DNA of 64,000 bases from SHXO01 sp964523885 (GTDB lineage: Bacteria > Pseudomonadota > Gammaproteobacteria > Burkholderiales > SHXO01), in contig CAZFYX010000108.1 in NCBI GenBank assembly GCA_964523885.1, positions 23,795 through 87,794 of the forward strand, in the 5' to 3' direction. Under the pieces are notes generated by a model. It was not told where the DNA came from. It ran no database searches and saw only the letters and a list, made by a program, of their open reading frames with translations. The position numbers and the translations under genes were made by a program. Positions 27,284-35,334 of the stretch are shown one piece after another (the first letter of the stretch is position 1; every line of letters begins with the position of its first letter).

Positions 27284-27784
27284 TCATCGACCTGCGTTGC
27301 TGGTGACACCTGGGTCGTCGGCGCTGTCGTCCGCGACCCTTCCCCGCGCCGCGACGTCAGCCGGCTGCGTGCTCATCTGCTGGTGCGCGCGGTGCAGCAG
27401 CATGCCGATCGCCAGGCCGGGGACGAATGCCCACAGCTCCCAGCTCGGTGCGGCGAACAGCGCGATCCCCGGCCCGGGGCAGTAGCCGCTGATGCCCCAC
27501 CCTGCTCCGAAGATCACTGCGCCGGCGAGCAGGCGGCGGTCGATGCCGCGCAGCGTCGACAGGTGGAAGCGCTGGTCGAGCAGAGGCGCCGGCCGCCTGA
27601 GGATGAAACGGAAGGTGACGGCCGTCACTGCCACGGCGCCGCCAAGCACGAGCAGCAGACTCGGATCCCAGTTCCCCGCGACATCCAGAAAGCCCAGCAC
27701 CTTGTCCGGGTTCGTCATCTGCGCGATGGCGAGGCCCAGGCCGAACAGCAGCCCCGCGGCGAAGGCGGAAACGAGCCGTTGCAT
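27284..27784 (-). CDS. YeeE/YedE family half-permease (second of a pair)
   Basis: 166 residues, about four transmembrane helices. Motifs: FAAGLLFGLGLAIAQMTNPDKVLGFLD and GAGWGISGYCPGPG with the conserved Cys102. This is the C-terminal half type of the YeeE/YedE sulfur-transport family. Its ATG overlaps the stop of the partner gene by one base (TGATG). A hydrophilic tail of about 30 residues follows the last helix. Together the pair would form one thiosulfate- or sulfur-transporting unit in the inner membrane. Confidence 0.88.
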   Translation of the reverse strand: MQRLVSAFAAGLLFGLGLAIAQMTNPDKVLGFLDVAGNWDPSLLLVLGGAVAVTAVTFRFILRRPAPLLDQRFHLSTLRGIDRRLLAGAVIFGAGWGISGYCPGPGIALFAAPSWELWAFVPGLAIGMLLHRAHQQMSTQPADVAARGRVADDSADDPGVTSNAGR

Positions 27785-28212
27785 CAGTAGACTCCGAAGC
27801 CGTGGCGCACCACGAACGTGGTCGCGATGCCGGTGACCAGGAACACCATCGTCGCGACCAGCGAGCGGACCGAGAGCCGGCCCAGGCCGCACACTCCGTG
27901 GCCGCTGGTGCAGCCATTGCCCAGCGCGGTGCCATAGCCGACCAGCGCGCCCCCTGCGAGGATCAGCAGTGCGGGGAATCCCGGGCGGCCGGTGGGTGCG
28001 CCGCCCGCGAACGCATACCACGCCGCGGCGCCGAGGATCATGCCGGCCAGGAACAGTGCGCGCCACAGCATCTCGCCGTGAACGGCCTGGAACATGCCGC
28101 GCGCGATGCTGCTGACGCCGGCCAGGCGGCCGTTGAGCATCAGCAGCAACGTGGCTGACAGCCCGATCAGCATCCCGCCGGCGAGGGCGGCAAGGGGGGT
28201 GAAGTTCTGCAT
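27784..28212 (-). CDS. YeeE/YedE family half-permease (first of a pair)
   Basis: 142 residues, about four helices. It carries the YeeE signature GYGTALGNGCTSGHGVCGLGRLS (residues 92-114) with Cys101 and Cys108; in studied homologues such cysteines relay thiosulfate. N-terminal GGMLIGLSATLLLMLNGRLAGVS is typical. The start at 28212 is chosen because it begins the first helix; a longer reading to 28347 adds a non-homologous basic stretch. First gene of a two-gene leftward unit. Confidence 0.9.
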   Translation of the reverse strand: MQNFTPLAALAGGMLIGLSATLLLMLNGRLAGVSSIARGMFQAVHGEMLWRALFLAGMILGAAAWYAFAGGAPTGRPGFPALLILAGGALVGYGTALGNGCTSGHGVCGLGRLSVRSLVATMVFLVTGIATTFVVRHGFGVY

Positions 28213-28273
28213 CTGCGGTACCCTCGCGATGGTCGATTTGCGCGCAGCATAGCGCGCCTCGCCTCCTCGCGTG

Positions 28274-28810
28274 TCAGTCGCGTCGAGCGGGCAACGGAAA
28301 CACCAGGCACGTCGTGCTGGCATGGGCGTAGAGCTTGCCTCGCGCATCCTGCAGGCGTCCCTCCGCGGTCGCGAGCTGCCGGCCGACGTGGATGACCCTG
28401 CCTTCCGCGCGCATCGGTCCGGTCTCGTCCGTCACCGCCCGCACGTAGTTGAGCTTGAGCTCCACGGTGGTGTAGCCGGTGCCCGGCGGCAGCGTGGTGT
28501 GCACGGCGCAGCCCACCGCGGAATCGAGGATCGCGGCGATCCATCCGCCGTGGACGGTGCCGATCGGGTTGTAGTGCCCGATGTGCGGCGTGCCCTGGAA
28601 TACCATCCGCCCGACCTCCCACTCGACCGGCCAGAACTCGAGTGTGTCCCCGATGTGCGGTGCCGGCAGCGTGCCGCGGCCCACCGCGTCCAGGAACTGC
28701 GCGCCCGACAGTGCGCGCAGGTCGTCCAGGCTGGCGACGCCTGGCGCGGCCATGCGCGTGCGCACCGCGGCGAGCTGTGCGGTCCACTGCTCCGTGAGGT
28801 CTGCGGCCAT
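28274..28810 (-). CDS. PaaI-type hotdog thioesterase
   Basis: 178 residues. A hotdog-fold acyl-CoA thioesterase. HYNPIGTVHGGWIAAILDSAVGCAV (residues 79-103) contains the HGG motif and the helix that caps the active site, with the conserved Asp96. Strands follow: TTVELKLNYVRAV and RAEGRVIHVGRQLATAEGRL. CGGAGGAG precedes the ATG by eight bases. It is divergent from a marR-like gene, and the 12-bp palindrome between them may control both. Confidence 0.88.
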   Translation of the reverse strand: MAADLTEQWTAQLAAVRTRMAAPGVASLDDLRALSGAQFLDAVGRGTLPAPHIGDTLEFWPVEWEVGRMVFQGTPHIGHYNPIGTVHGGWIAAILDSAVGCAVHTTLPPGTGYTTVELKLNYVRAVTDETGPMRAEGRVIHVGRQLATAEGRLQDARGKLYAHASTTCLVFPLPARRD

Positions 28811-28826
28811 CGGGGAATCTCCTCCG

Positions 28827-28854
28827 TTGCAAATAGGTGCATATGCACTATACT
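28827..28854 (+). promoter_or_regulatory. Promoter of the marR-like gene with operator in its spacer
   Basis: TTGCAA (-35, 28827-28832), 16-bp spacer, TATACT (-10, 28849-28854). The spacer contains a perfect 12-bp palindrome GTGCATATGCAC at 28837-28848, a good MarR-type operator that would block RNA polymerase when bound. The ATG at 28862 lies seven bases after the -10 box, so the transcript probably starts at or next to the ATG (leaderless). Confidence 0.65.
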
Positions 28855-28861
28855 TGCCGGC

Positions 28862-29350
28862 ATGTCGCCGATCAAGCCACTCGAGCGCAGGGCGGGGGGC
28901 GAGTCGCTGCGCGGCTGCACCTGCTTCCGCCTGCAGCGCCTCACCCGTCGCGTGACCGCCGTGTACAACCGTGCGCTTGCGCCAACGGGGATGCGGGTCA
29001 CGCAGTACTCCCTGCTCAACAACCTTCGCCATGCCGGCCCGCTGCCCTTGTCCGCGCTTGCTGAACTGCTGGACATGGATCGCACCACGTTGTCGCGCAG
29101 CCTCCGCCCGCTCTCGGACGCGGGGTGGGTGAGCGTGCAGCCGAGCGCCGACGACGCACGGGTGCGGATGGTCGAGCTGACGAAGGCCGGGGAGTCGCAT
29201 CTGCAGACGGCCCGAGCCTATTGGAAGCGGGCGCAGGAGGAGGTCAACGCGACCATCGGCGCGGACGACCTGACTCAGTTGCACGACATGCTGGACCGCT
29301 ACGTCCCCCGGTTCCGGCCGGCCCCGGGCGGCGAAGGAGACCTGGAATGA
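28862..29350 (+). CDS. MarR family transcriptional regulator
   Basis: 162 residues with a winged helix: LPLSALAELLDMDRTTLSRSLRPLSDAGWVSV (residues 61-92) is helix-turn-helix plus recognition helix, and SADDARVRMVELTKAG (95-110) the wing. N-terminal RGCTCFRLQRLTRRVTAVYN has a Cys pair (Cys19, Cys21) that could sense oxidants or electrophiles. No ribosome site is seen in front of the ATG, in keeping with a leaderless message. Its stop overlaps the MFS gene start (ATGA). It probably represses itself, the coupled exporter and perhaps the divergent thioesterase. Confidence 0.92.
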   Translation: MSPIKPLERRAGGESLRGCTCFRLQRLTRRVTAVYNRALAPTGMRVTQYSLLNNLRHAGPLPLSALAELLDMDRTTLSRSLRPLSDAGWVSVQPSADDARVRMVELTKAGESHLQTARAYWKRAQEEVNATIGADDLTQLHDMLDRYVPRFRPAPGGEGDLE

Positions 29351-30603
29351 GTGAACGCAGCACCACGGGAGCTCGATCTTCGGCATGGCCGCTGATGCTG
29401 ATCGCGGCCACGATCATGACGCTCACCATGGGGGCGCGGCAGTCGCAGGGCCTGTTCGTCTCGCCGCTCAACACATCCACTGGCCTGGGCATCGTGGCGA
29501 TCAGTTTCGCGATGGCGGTGGGTCAGTTCGTCTGGGGTGCGTCGCAGCCGATCTTCGGCGCCGTCGCCGATCGGTATGGTCCGACCCGCGTGGTGATGCT
29601 CGGGGCGGTGCTGCTCGCCGGCGGCCTGGCGGCGACGCCGCTCGTGACCAGCGAGTGGGCGCTGATGCTGACATTGGGTGTGCTCGCTGCCGCAGGCGCG
29701 GGCGCCGGCAGCTTCTCGATCCTGATCGGCGCGAGCGCGGTGCGCCTGCCGCCCGAGAAGCGTGCGTTCGCGTCCGGTTTCATCAACGCCGGCGGCAGCT
29801 TCGGCCAATTCCTGTTCGCACCGCTCAACCAGTTCCTGATCAGCGCGTTCGGCTGGGTGACAGCGATGCTGACCACCGCCGGTGCAGCGCTGATCACCAT
29901 ACCGCTCGCGGTACTGCTCGGTCGGATCCCCGTGCGTGCCGCGCCGGCAGGGACCGTCGCCGGCGGCAGTGCCGCAGGCGGCACGCAGCAGGTCGGAATG
30001 CGCGAGCAGCTGCGCATCGCGCTCCGCGACCCGAGCTACTGGTGCCTGCACGCCGGCTTCTTCACCTGCGGGTTCCACGTCGCGTTCCTCATCACCCACC
30101 TCCCGGGCGAAGTGCAGCTGTGCGGGATGTCGGCCTCGGTCGCCGCGACGTCGATCGCCATCATCGGCCTGGCGAACATCGCCGGCAGCCTCACCGTCGG
30201 GGTGCTGGGCAACCAGTACCGCATGAAGATGCTGCTGTTCTGGATGTACTTCGCACGTGCGGTGGCGGTTGCCGTCTACCTCATGGCACCGAAGACGCCA
30301 CTGACGTTCTACCTGTTCGCGCTCGTCCTCGGCGCCACCTGGCTGTCGACGGTGCCGCCGACCGCAGGCCTGGTCGGCAAGCTGTTCGGCGTGCGCTACC
30401 TCGCCACGCTGTTCGGCCTGACACTGCTGTCGCACCAAGTGGGCGGGTTCTTCGGTGCATGGCTTGGCGGGCTCGCCCTGGCGAACACCGGCAGCTACGA
30501 CTGGATGTGGTACGCGGACATGCTGCTCGCGCTGGCCGCGGCCTTCGTGAACCTGCCCATCCGGGAAGCAGCGCCGGCTTCGGCACGTCCTGCCGCCGCG
30601 TGA
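29347..30603 (+). CDS. MFS transporter
   Basis: 418 residues with 12 predicted membrane helices and a central loop near 200-230 (PVRAAPAGTVAGGSAAGG, then REQLRIAL). The intracellular loop between helices 2 and 3 carries a variant of the MFS motif, GAVADRYGPTRVV. It resembles oxalate/formate- or monocarboxylate-type MFS proteins. Coupled to the MarR regulator, it is likely an exporter or importer of the regulator's ligand. Confidence 0.88.
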   Translation: MSERSTTGARSSAWPLMLIAATIMTLTMGARQSQGLFVSPLNTSTGLGIVAISFAMAVGQFVWGASQPIFGAVADRYGPTRVVMLGAVLLAGGLAATPLVTSEWALMLTLGVLAAAGAGAGSFSILIGASAVRLPPEKRAFASGFINAGGSFGQFLFAPLNQFLISAFGWVTAMLTTAGAALITIPLAVLLGRIPVRAAPAGTVAGGSAAGGTQQVGMREQLRIALRDPSYWCLHAGFFTCGFHVAFLITHLPGEVQLCGMSASVAATSIAIIGLANIAGSLTVGVLGNQYRMKMLLFWMYFARAVAVAVYLMAPKTPLTFYLFALVLGATWLSTVPPTAGLVGKLFGVRYLATLFGLTLLSHQVGGFFGAWLGGLALANTGSYDWMWYADMLLALAAAFVNLPIREAAPASARPAAA

Positions 30604-30652
30604 TCGGCGATCCGGGCTAGACTTCCGGTTCATTCACGATCGGGGACCTCCC

Positions 30653-31141
30653 ATGGCCGACAACGACAGCCCGATGCGCTGGCGCCTGCATGGCGTGCGT
30701 GTCATCCCGGGCGATCAGCTCGACAGGAACACTGCGCAGACGCCCGGGATGAACCGCGCGGCCGCGATCAATTTCGCGCGCGTGGGCGCCGAGAAGCTGT
30801 GGGCCGGCACGGTCACCATCCATGCCAACGCCAAGACAGGCGCGCATCATCACGGCCCGGTCGAGAGCGTGATCTTCGTGGTGCGCGGGCGTGCCCGCAT
30901 GCGCTGGGGCGAGCACCTGGAGTACTGCGCGGAGGCGGGACCCGGCGATTTCATCTACGTGCCGCCGTTCGTGCCGCACCAGGAGATCAATGCCGATCCG
31001 AACGCCGATCTCGAGTGTGTGCTGGTGCGCAGCGGGCAGGATCCGGTGGTCGTGAACCTCGACATCGACCCGGTGGAGCCGCCCGAGTCGGTGCCCTGGG
31101 TGGATTCGATCCACCCGGCACCCGCCGCGCCGCCGCGCTGA
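30653..31141 (+). CDS. Cupin-domain protein
   Basis: 162 residues. Metal-binding motif 1 is GAHHHGPVESVIFV (His65-67, Glu71) and motif 2 is FIYVPPFVPHQE with His109. About 45 residues precede the barrel and a Pro-rich tail follows. It belongs to the group of small cupins sometimes labelled as uncharacterised RmlC-like proteins. Substrate unknown. TAGACT at 30618 may be its -10 box. Confidence 0.82.
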   Translation: MADNDSPMRWRLHGVRVIPGDQLDRNTAQTPGMNRAAAINFARVGAEKLWAGTVTIHANAKTGAHHHGPVESVIFVVRGRARMRWGEHLEYCAEAGPGDFIYVPPFVPHQEINADPNADLECVLVRSGQDPVVVNLDIDPVEPPESVPWVDSIHPAPAAPPR

Positions 31142-31216
31142 GCACGCGCCGTACCGCGTACCCATCGGCCTCCTGCGGGAGGCCGATCGCTTTTCCGGGG
31201 ACGCAGTGCGGGACGG

Positions 31217-32488
31217 TCAGGCGCTGGCGATGGCGAGACTCGGAGCCGGGACGTGCGCGCCAAGCCAGTCGGCGAGATGCCCGCTCAGATCGCGGGCATC
31301 GTCCCCGACGCCGTCGATCAGGGTGGACTTGCGCCGGCGCAGGAACGGCAGCCCCAGCACGTAGAGGCCGGGTGAATCGGTGACCACCCCGCCATCGTGG
31401 CGCAGGTTGCCCTTGCGGTCGAGGACCGGGATCTCCAGCCACGAGTAATCGGGCCGGAATCCGGTGGCCCACAGGACCGTCCGGATGCCCGCCCGGGCGA
31501 AATCGAGTCCCAGCGGCGGGGCATCCTCGAGGCGGGTGCGCTCCGGGCGATGCGGCAACGGAAGCTGGCCATCGAGGCCCTTGCTGCTTGCCCACTCGTC
31601 GAGGTTGTTCAACAGGCGGTTGAGTTTGAGGTCCGCGAGCTCGCACACGTTGCGCAGCGAACCGGAGAACTGCGCCTTGCCCTCCGGCGTGATGCCGGCC
31701 AGGCGGCCCACGAGCTTCACGCCGATGGCGGTGAGCGCATTGAGATCGACGTCGCGCCGGTCGGGGTAGCCTGCCAGCTGGAAGGAGGGCAGGCTGCGCG
31801 CGCGCACGATGTCCTCGACCTGGTCGTGGGCTTCATCGTGCAGGCCGGTGGCATCGAGCCACCACTGGATGTCGCGGCCGCGATAGAGCCGCGGCGCACG
31901 CACGTGCTCGCCGACTGCCAGCGTCACCTGGCGCCCGGACCGCTGGAGCTCGTCCGCGATCTGTGCGCCCGAGGCTGCGGCACCAACGACGAGAACGCCG
32001 CCGTCGGGCAGTCGTGCCGGGCTGCGGTACTGGTCGGTGGTGATCTGCGCGACACCCGCCGGGACCGACTCCGACACCTTCGGGACCACGGGCAGGTTGA
32101 AGGCGCCCGTCGCGATCACCACGGCCTTGCTGTGCCAGGTGCCCTGGTCGGTGACGACCTCGTAGCCATGTCCGCTGCGGCGCACGGCGATGACGGTGGT
32201 GTGGGTCTTCAGGGGTGGCGACAGGTAGCGTGCATACCCCTCGAGGAACGCGATGGTCTCGGCCATCGAGCGATAGCCGTCCGGATCGTTGCCCTCGTAC
32301 TCGTAGCCCGGCAGGCGGCTCTGCCAGTTGGGCGTGAGCAGCGTGAGCGAATCCCAGCGCCGTGTGCGCCAGGTGTTGGCCACCTCGCCACGCTCGAGGA
32401 TGACGTGGTCGATGGAGCGCCGGGCCAGCCACCAGCTGGCCGCCAGGCCGGCCTGCCCGGCGCCGATCACTACGACAGTGGTGCGCAT
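31217..32488 (-). CDS. Flavin-dependent monooxygenase / NAD(P)-binding oxidoreductase (CzcO-like)
   Basis: 423 residues. FAD-binding GxGxxG at VVVIGAGQAGLAASWWL (5-21), and a second dinucleotide motif GVLVVGAAASGAQIADEL near 165-180 for NADPH. ATGF motif near the C-terminus: VLWATGFRPDYSWLE. RTRRWDSLTLLTPNW fits the flavin-containing monooxygenase / CzcO group. No Baeyer-Villiger fingerprint FxGxxxHxxxW is visible. It ends a unit downstream of the osmC-like gene (22 bases apart). Substrate unknown. Confidence 0.88.
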   Translation of the reverse strand: MRTTVVVIGAGQAGLAASWWLARRSIDHVILERGEVANTWRTRRWDSLTLLTPNWQSRLPGYEYEGNDPDGYRSMAETIAFLEGYARYLSPPLKTHTTVIAVRRSGHGYEVVTDQGTWHSKAVVIATGAFNLPVVPKVSESVPAGVAQITTDQYRSPARLPDGGVLVVGAAASGAQIADELQRSGRQVTLAVGEHVRAPRLYRGRDIQWWLDATGLHDEAHDQVEDIVRARSLPSFQLAGYPDRRDVDLNALTAIGVKLVGRLAGITPEGKAQFSGSLRNVCELADLKLNRLLNNLDEWASSKGLDGQLPLPHRPERTRLEDAPPLGLDFARAGIRTVLWATGFRPDYSWLEIPVLDRKGNLRHDGGVVTDSPGLYVLGLPFLRRRKSTLIDGVGDDARDLSGHLADWLGAHVPAPSLAIASA

Positions 32489-32509
32489 GCTGCTCGCCAG
32501 CCGATGCCG

Positions 32510-33076
32510 CTATGCCACCTCGACGGTGACGTTGGTGGGGTTGGTGATGATGTCGTACACGGCCGAGCGCTTCTGCGACTGCGCGACGATCGCCTTGATG
32601 TCGTCGGGCGAGGCGTCGGCGTCGATCTGGTAGGTGACCTTGATGCCGTCGAAGCCGTTGCGGACGTCGCTGTCCACGCCGAGGATGCCGCGGATGTCCA
32701 TGCCGGCTTCGAGCGTGGCGGTCACCGAGTGCAGCTGCACCTTGCGCGCCTGCGCCACGGCGGCCACGCCGGCGGTCAGGCAGCTCGCGAGGCCGGCCAG
32801 CACGATCTCCACCGGGGTGGGCGCGTTGTCCTCCGCCGCGAATACCTGCGGATGGTCGCCGTCGATGGTGAAGGCATTCCGGTGCTTCTGTTCGGCCCCC
32901 AGGCCGTAGAAGCTCTCGATGGTGGAGCGGCTCTGCGTGCCGTTGACCCACTTGACGCTGGCGCGCCACTTGAACCGGGCGGCCTCGGGAGCATTGGCGA
33001 GGGCGTCCTTGGCGCCGAACAGTGCTTCGACGTTGACGCCGTTGTTGACGGGCTTCTCGATGGTGGCGGTGGTCAT
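32510..33076 (-). CDS. OsmC family protein lacking the second catalytic cysteine
   Basis: 188 residues with the OsmC/Ohr fold. PTPVEIVLAGLASCLTAGVAAVAQARKV holds the first reactive Cys (Cys99). The second cysteine, which forms the disulfide in OsmC/Ohr peroxidases, is absent: the helix reads SQKRSAVYDIITNPT, and there is only one Cys in the whole protein. It may be a thiol-binding member of the YhfA-like branch instead of a peroxidase. It starts the leftward unit with the flavin monooxygenase. Confidence 0.85.
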   Translation of the reverse strand: MTTATIEKPVNNGVNVEALFGAKDALANAPEAARFKWRASVKWVNGTQSRSTIESFYGLGAEQKHRNAFTIDGDHPQVFAAEDNAPTPVEIVLAGLASCLTAGVAAVAQARKVQLHSVTATLEAGMDIRGILGVDSDVRNGFDGIKVTYQIDADASPDDIKAIVAQSQKRSAVYDIITNPTNVTVEVA

Positions 33077-33447
33077 GACTTCCTCCTTTGATGTGGGGAG
33101 CGGGCAGCGTAACGGCGCACTGCATCAGCCGGATTGCGGGTTCGTGTTCGCTGCGCGTGCCTTCGTATCGCGCGTGTTTCAGGCCGGCTCGCAGCTGCGC
33201 CCTGCGACGGGGCTCGCTGCGATGGCCGAGCGGCGCATCGTAGCCAGCGGACCGGGGGAGCGGAACGAATCTTTGGTTATTCGCTTGGAAGTCCCGGGAA
33301 TAAGACCCGCCAGCGGTCGGGGCTGCGCAGACCCATCCCCATGCACGCACATCCGGGAGGGTCCATCACTTGCTCCAGGCCGCTGCACGGGATGCCGCGG
33401 GCGGCCGTCCCGGCGGGGTGCCTGCATCGCGCAACGAGGGCGTTCGA
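33077..33447. other. Divergent intergenic region between osmC-like and mgtC-like genes
   Basis: About 370 bp. An AT-rich spot with CTTTGGTTATTCGC lies at 33270-33285 and could be part of a promoter, but no clear -35/-10 pair is seen. In-frame codons of the mgtC reading extend left to 33370 without family similarity, so that part is taken as non-coding. No repeat or RNA gene recognised. Confidence 0.4.
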
Positions 33448-34155
33448 TTGTCGACATGGCTGCTGGACGGGTTGTACGGCGAGATCGCGCTGCGCCTGGC
33501 CGCGGCGCTGGTGATCGGCGCGCTGATCGGGCTCGAGCGCAGCTATCACGGCCGGCCTGCCGGGTTCCGCACGCATGCGCTGGTATGCCTGTCGACCAGC
33601 CTGCTGATGCTGGTGACGGTGTTCGAATCGCACTGGTTCGATGCCGCCGTGACCGGACGCGTGACGCTCGACCCCACCCGGATGGCGCAGGGGATCATGA
33701 CCGGCATCGGCTTTCTCGGGGCTGGTGCCATCATCAAGGACGGGCTCACGGTCCGCGGCCTGACCACCGCTGCTTCGATCTGGATCACGGCGGCGATCGG
33801 CATCCTGATGGGGATCGGCTTCTACTATCCGGCCGTTCTCACGACCCTGCTGGTGCTGGGGACCCTGTCGGTGTTCCGCTGGATCGAGTCGTGCATCCCG
33901 GCGCTGTTCTATGCGCACTTCTACGTGCGCTTCGCCCCCGACGCGAGGATGGATGAGACGGAGCTTCGGAGACTGATCACCGGCCACGGCTTCAGCGTCG
34001 CCAACCTCGGGTACCGGCTGGACCGGGGCGCCGGCTTCGTCGAGTACCGGATGGTGATCCGCACCCAGCGCGTGGAGAACGCACGGGTGCTGGCCGAATC
34101 GCTCTGCCGCCTCGACAGCGTCAAGGAGTTCCGGATTGCGCCCTCGGGGGATTAG
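33448..34155 (+). CDS. MgtC/SapB family inner-membrane protein
   Basis: About 235 residues. Four or five N-terminal helices with the MgtC signatures ALIGLERSYHGRPAGFRTHALVC and GIMTGIGFLGAGAIIKDG, then TAASIWITAAIGILMGIGFY. A soluble C-terminal domain of about 80 residues (ACT-like) follows. The start chosen is TTG 33448 with GAGGG seven bases upstream; a longer reading from ATG 33370 adds 26 non-homologous residues. MgtC proteins inhibit F1Fo-ATPase and help survival at low magnesium; plain family members may have other tasks. Confidence 0.85.
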   Translation: MSTWLLDGLYGEIALRLAAALVIGALIGLERSYHGRPAGFRTHALVCLSTSLLMLVTVFESHWFDAAVTGRVTLDPTRMAQGIMTGIGFLGAGAIIKDGLTVRGLTTAASIWITAAIGILMGIGFYYPAVLTTLLVLGTLSVFRWIESCIPALFYAHFYVRFAPDARMDETELRRLITGHGFSVANLGYRLDRGAGFVEYRMVIRTQRVENARVLAESLCRLDSVKEFRIAPSGD

Positions 34156-34160
34156 CCCGG

Positions 34161-35315
34161 CTACCAGATCACCGTGCCCATCGGCGCCAAGGGTACTTCC
34201 TCGGCCGGCGCCGAGGCGCGGGCCTGCGCGGGCGCCGTGGCTGGTGCGGGCGCAGCCTCGTCCACGAACACCCGCATGCGCCGCGGCCGCACCAGGAGCG
34301 TTTCGCCGACCTTGAGGTTGAGCGCGCGGGCACGGGGAGCGGGGATCTCGGCTTCCAGGACCTGCGCACTGTCCTCCCGTTCCAGCTCCAGGCGTGCAGT
34401 CGGGCCGACCACCAGCAGCCGGCTCAATTGCACCGGCAACCCGGTCTGGCCGGGCGAGAAACGCTCGATCTCGATGTCGTGCGGCCGAGCGAAGGCCACC
34501 GCCGGCGCATCCTGGATGTCCTCGTGCCCAGGCGCGTCGATGGATACCGGGCCGGTTTCAAAGCGCCCGTTGTCGGCGCGGCCGTGGAACACGTTGACCG
34601 TGCCGAGGAAGCCGTAGACGAACGGCGAGGCGGGACGTTCGTATACTTCGTCGGGCGTGCCCACCTGCTCGACCTTGCCCTTGTTCATCAGCACCACCTG
34701 GTCGGCGACCTCGAGGGCTTCCTCCTGGTCGTGGGTGACGAAGATGCTGGTGATGTGCAGCTCGTCGTGCAGGCGGCGCAGCCAGCGGCGCAGCTCCTTG
34801 CGCACCTTCGCGTCCAGGGCGCCGAACGGCTCGTCGAGCAGCAGCACCCTGGGCTCGACGGCGAGCGCACGCGCCAGGGCAATGCGCTGCCGCTGCCCAC
34901 CCGACAGCTGATGCGGATAGCGGTCGGCCAGCCAGTCGAGCTGCACGAGCTGGAGCAGCTCCATGACCTTCTCGCGGATCTTCGCGTTGGACGGACGCTC
35001 CGCGCGTGGCTTGACGCGCAGGCCGAAGGCGACGTTCTCGAACACGGTCATGTGCCGGAACAGCGCGTAGTGCTGGAAGACGAAGCCGACCTGGCGCTCG
35101 CGCACGTCCTGGTCGGAGGCGTCCTCGCCGTGGAACAGCACCGAGCCGCTGTCGGGCGTCTCCAGTCCGGCAATGATGCGCAACAGCGTGGTCTTGCCGC
35201 AGCCGGACGGGCCGAGCAGCGCGACCAGCTGACCGGACGGAAACGACAGGCTCACGTCGTCCAGCGCGGTGAAGGTGCCGAACTGCTTGTTGATGTGGTT
35301 GACTTCGATGCTCAT
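34161..35315 (-). CDS. cysA: Sulfate/thiosulfate ABC transporter ATP-binding protein
   Basis: 384 residues. Walker A GPSGCGKTTLLR (36-47), signature LSGGQRQRIALARAL, Walker B VLLLDEPFGALD, H-loop VTHDQEEALE. The C-terminal TOBE-like domain (about 240-345) is followed by an Ala/Pro-rich tail of about 35 residues that is longer than in E. coli CysA. MSIEVNHINKQFG is the classic CysA start. It powers uptake through CysT and CysW; last gene of the sbp-cysTWA unit. Confidence 0.95.
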   Translation of the reverse strand: MSIEVNHINKQFGTFTALDDVSLSFPSGQLVALLGPSGCGKTTLLRIIAGLETPDSGSVLFHGEDASDQDVRERQVGFVFQHYALFRHMTVFENVAFGLRVKPRAERPSNAKIREKVMELLQLVQLDWLADRYPHQLSGGQRQRIALARALAVEPRVLLLDEPFGALDAKVRKELRRWLRRLHDELHITSIFVTHDQEEALEVADQVVLMNKGKVEQVGTPDEVYERPASPFVYGFLGTVNVFHGRADNGRFETGPVSIDAPGHEDIQDAPAVAFARPHDIEIERFSPGQTGLPVQLSRLLVVGPTARLELEREDSAQVLEAEIPAPRARALNLKVGETLLVRPRRMRVFVDEAAPAPATAPAQARASAPAEEVPLAPMGTVIW

Positions 35316-35334
35316 GGCCGGGTCTCTCGCGGCA

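Noticed and set aside
33370..33447. ATG 33370 as the start of the MgtC-like gene
   Set aside because: The 26 extra residues (Ala/Gly/Arg-rich) do not resemble the family and no ribosome site precedes the ATG, while GAGGG precedes TTG 33448.
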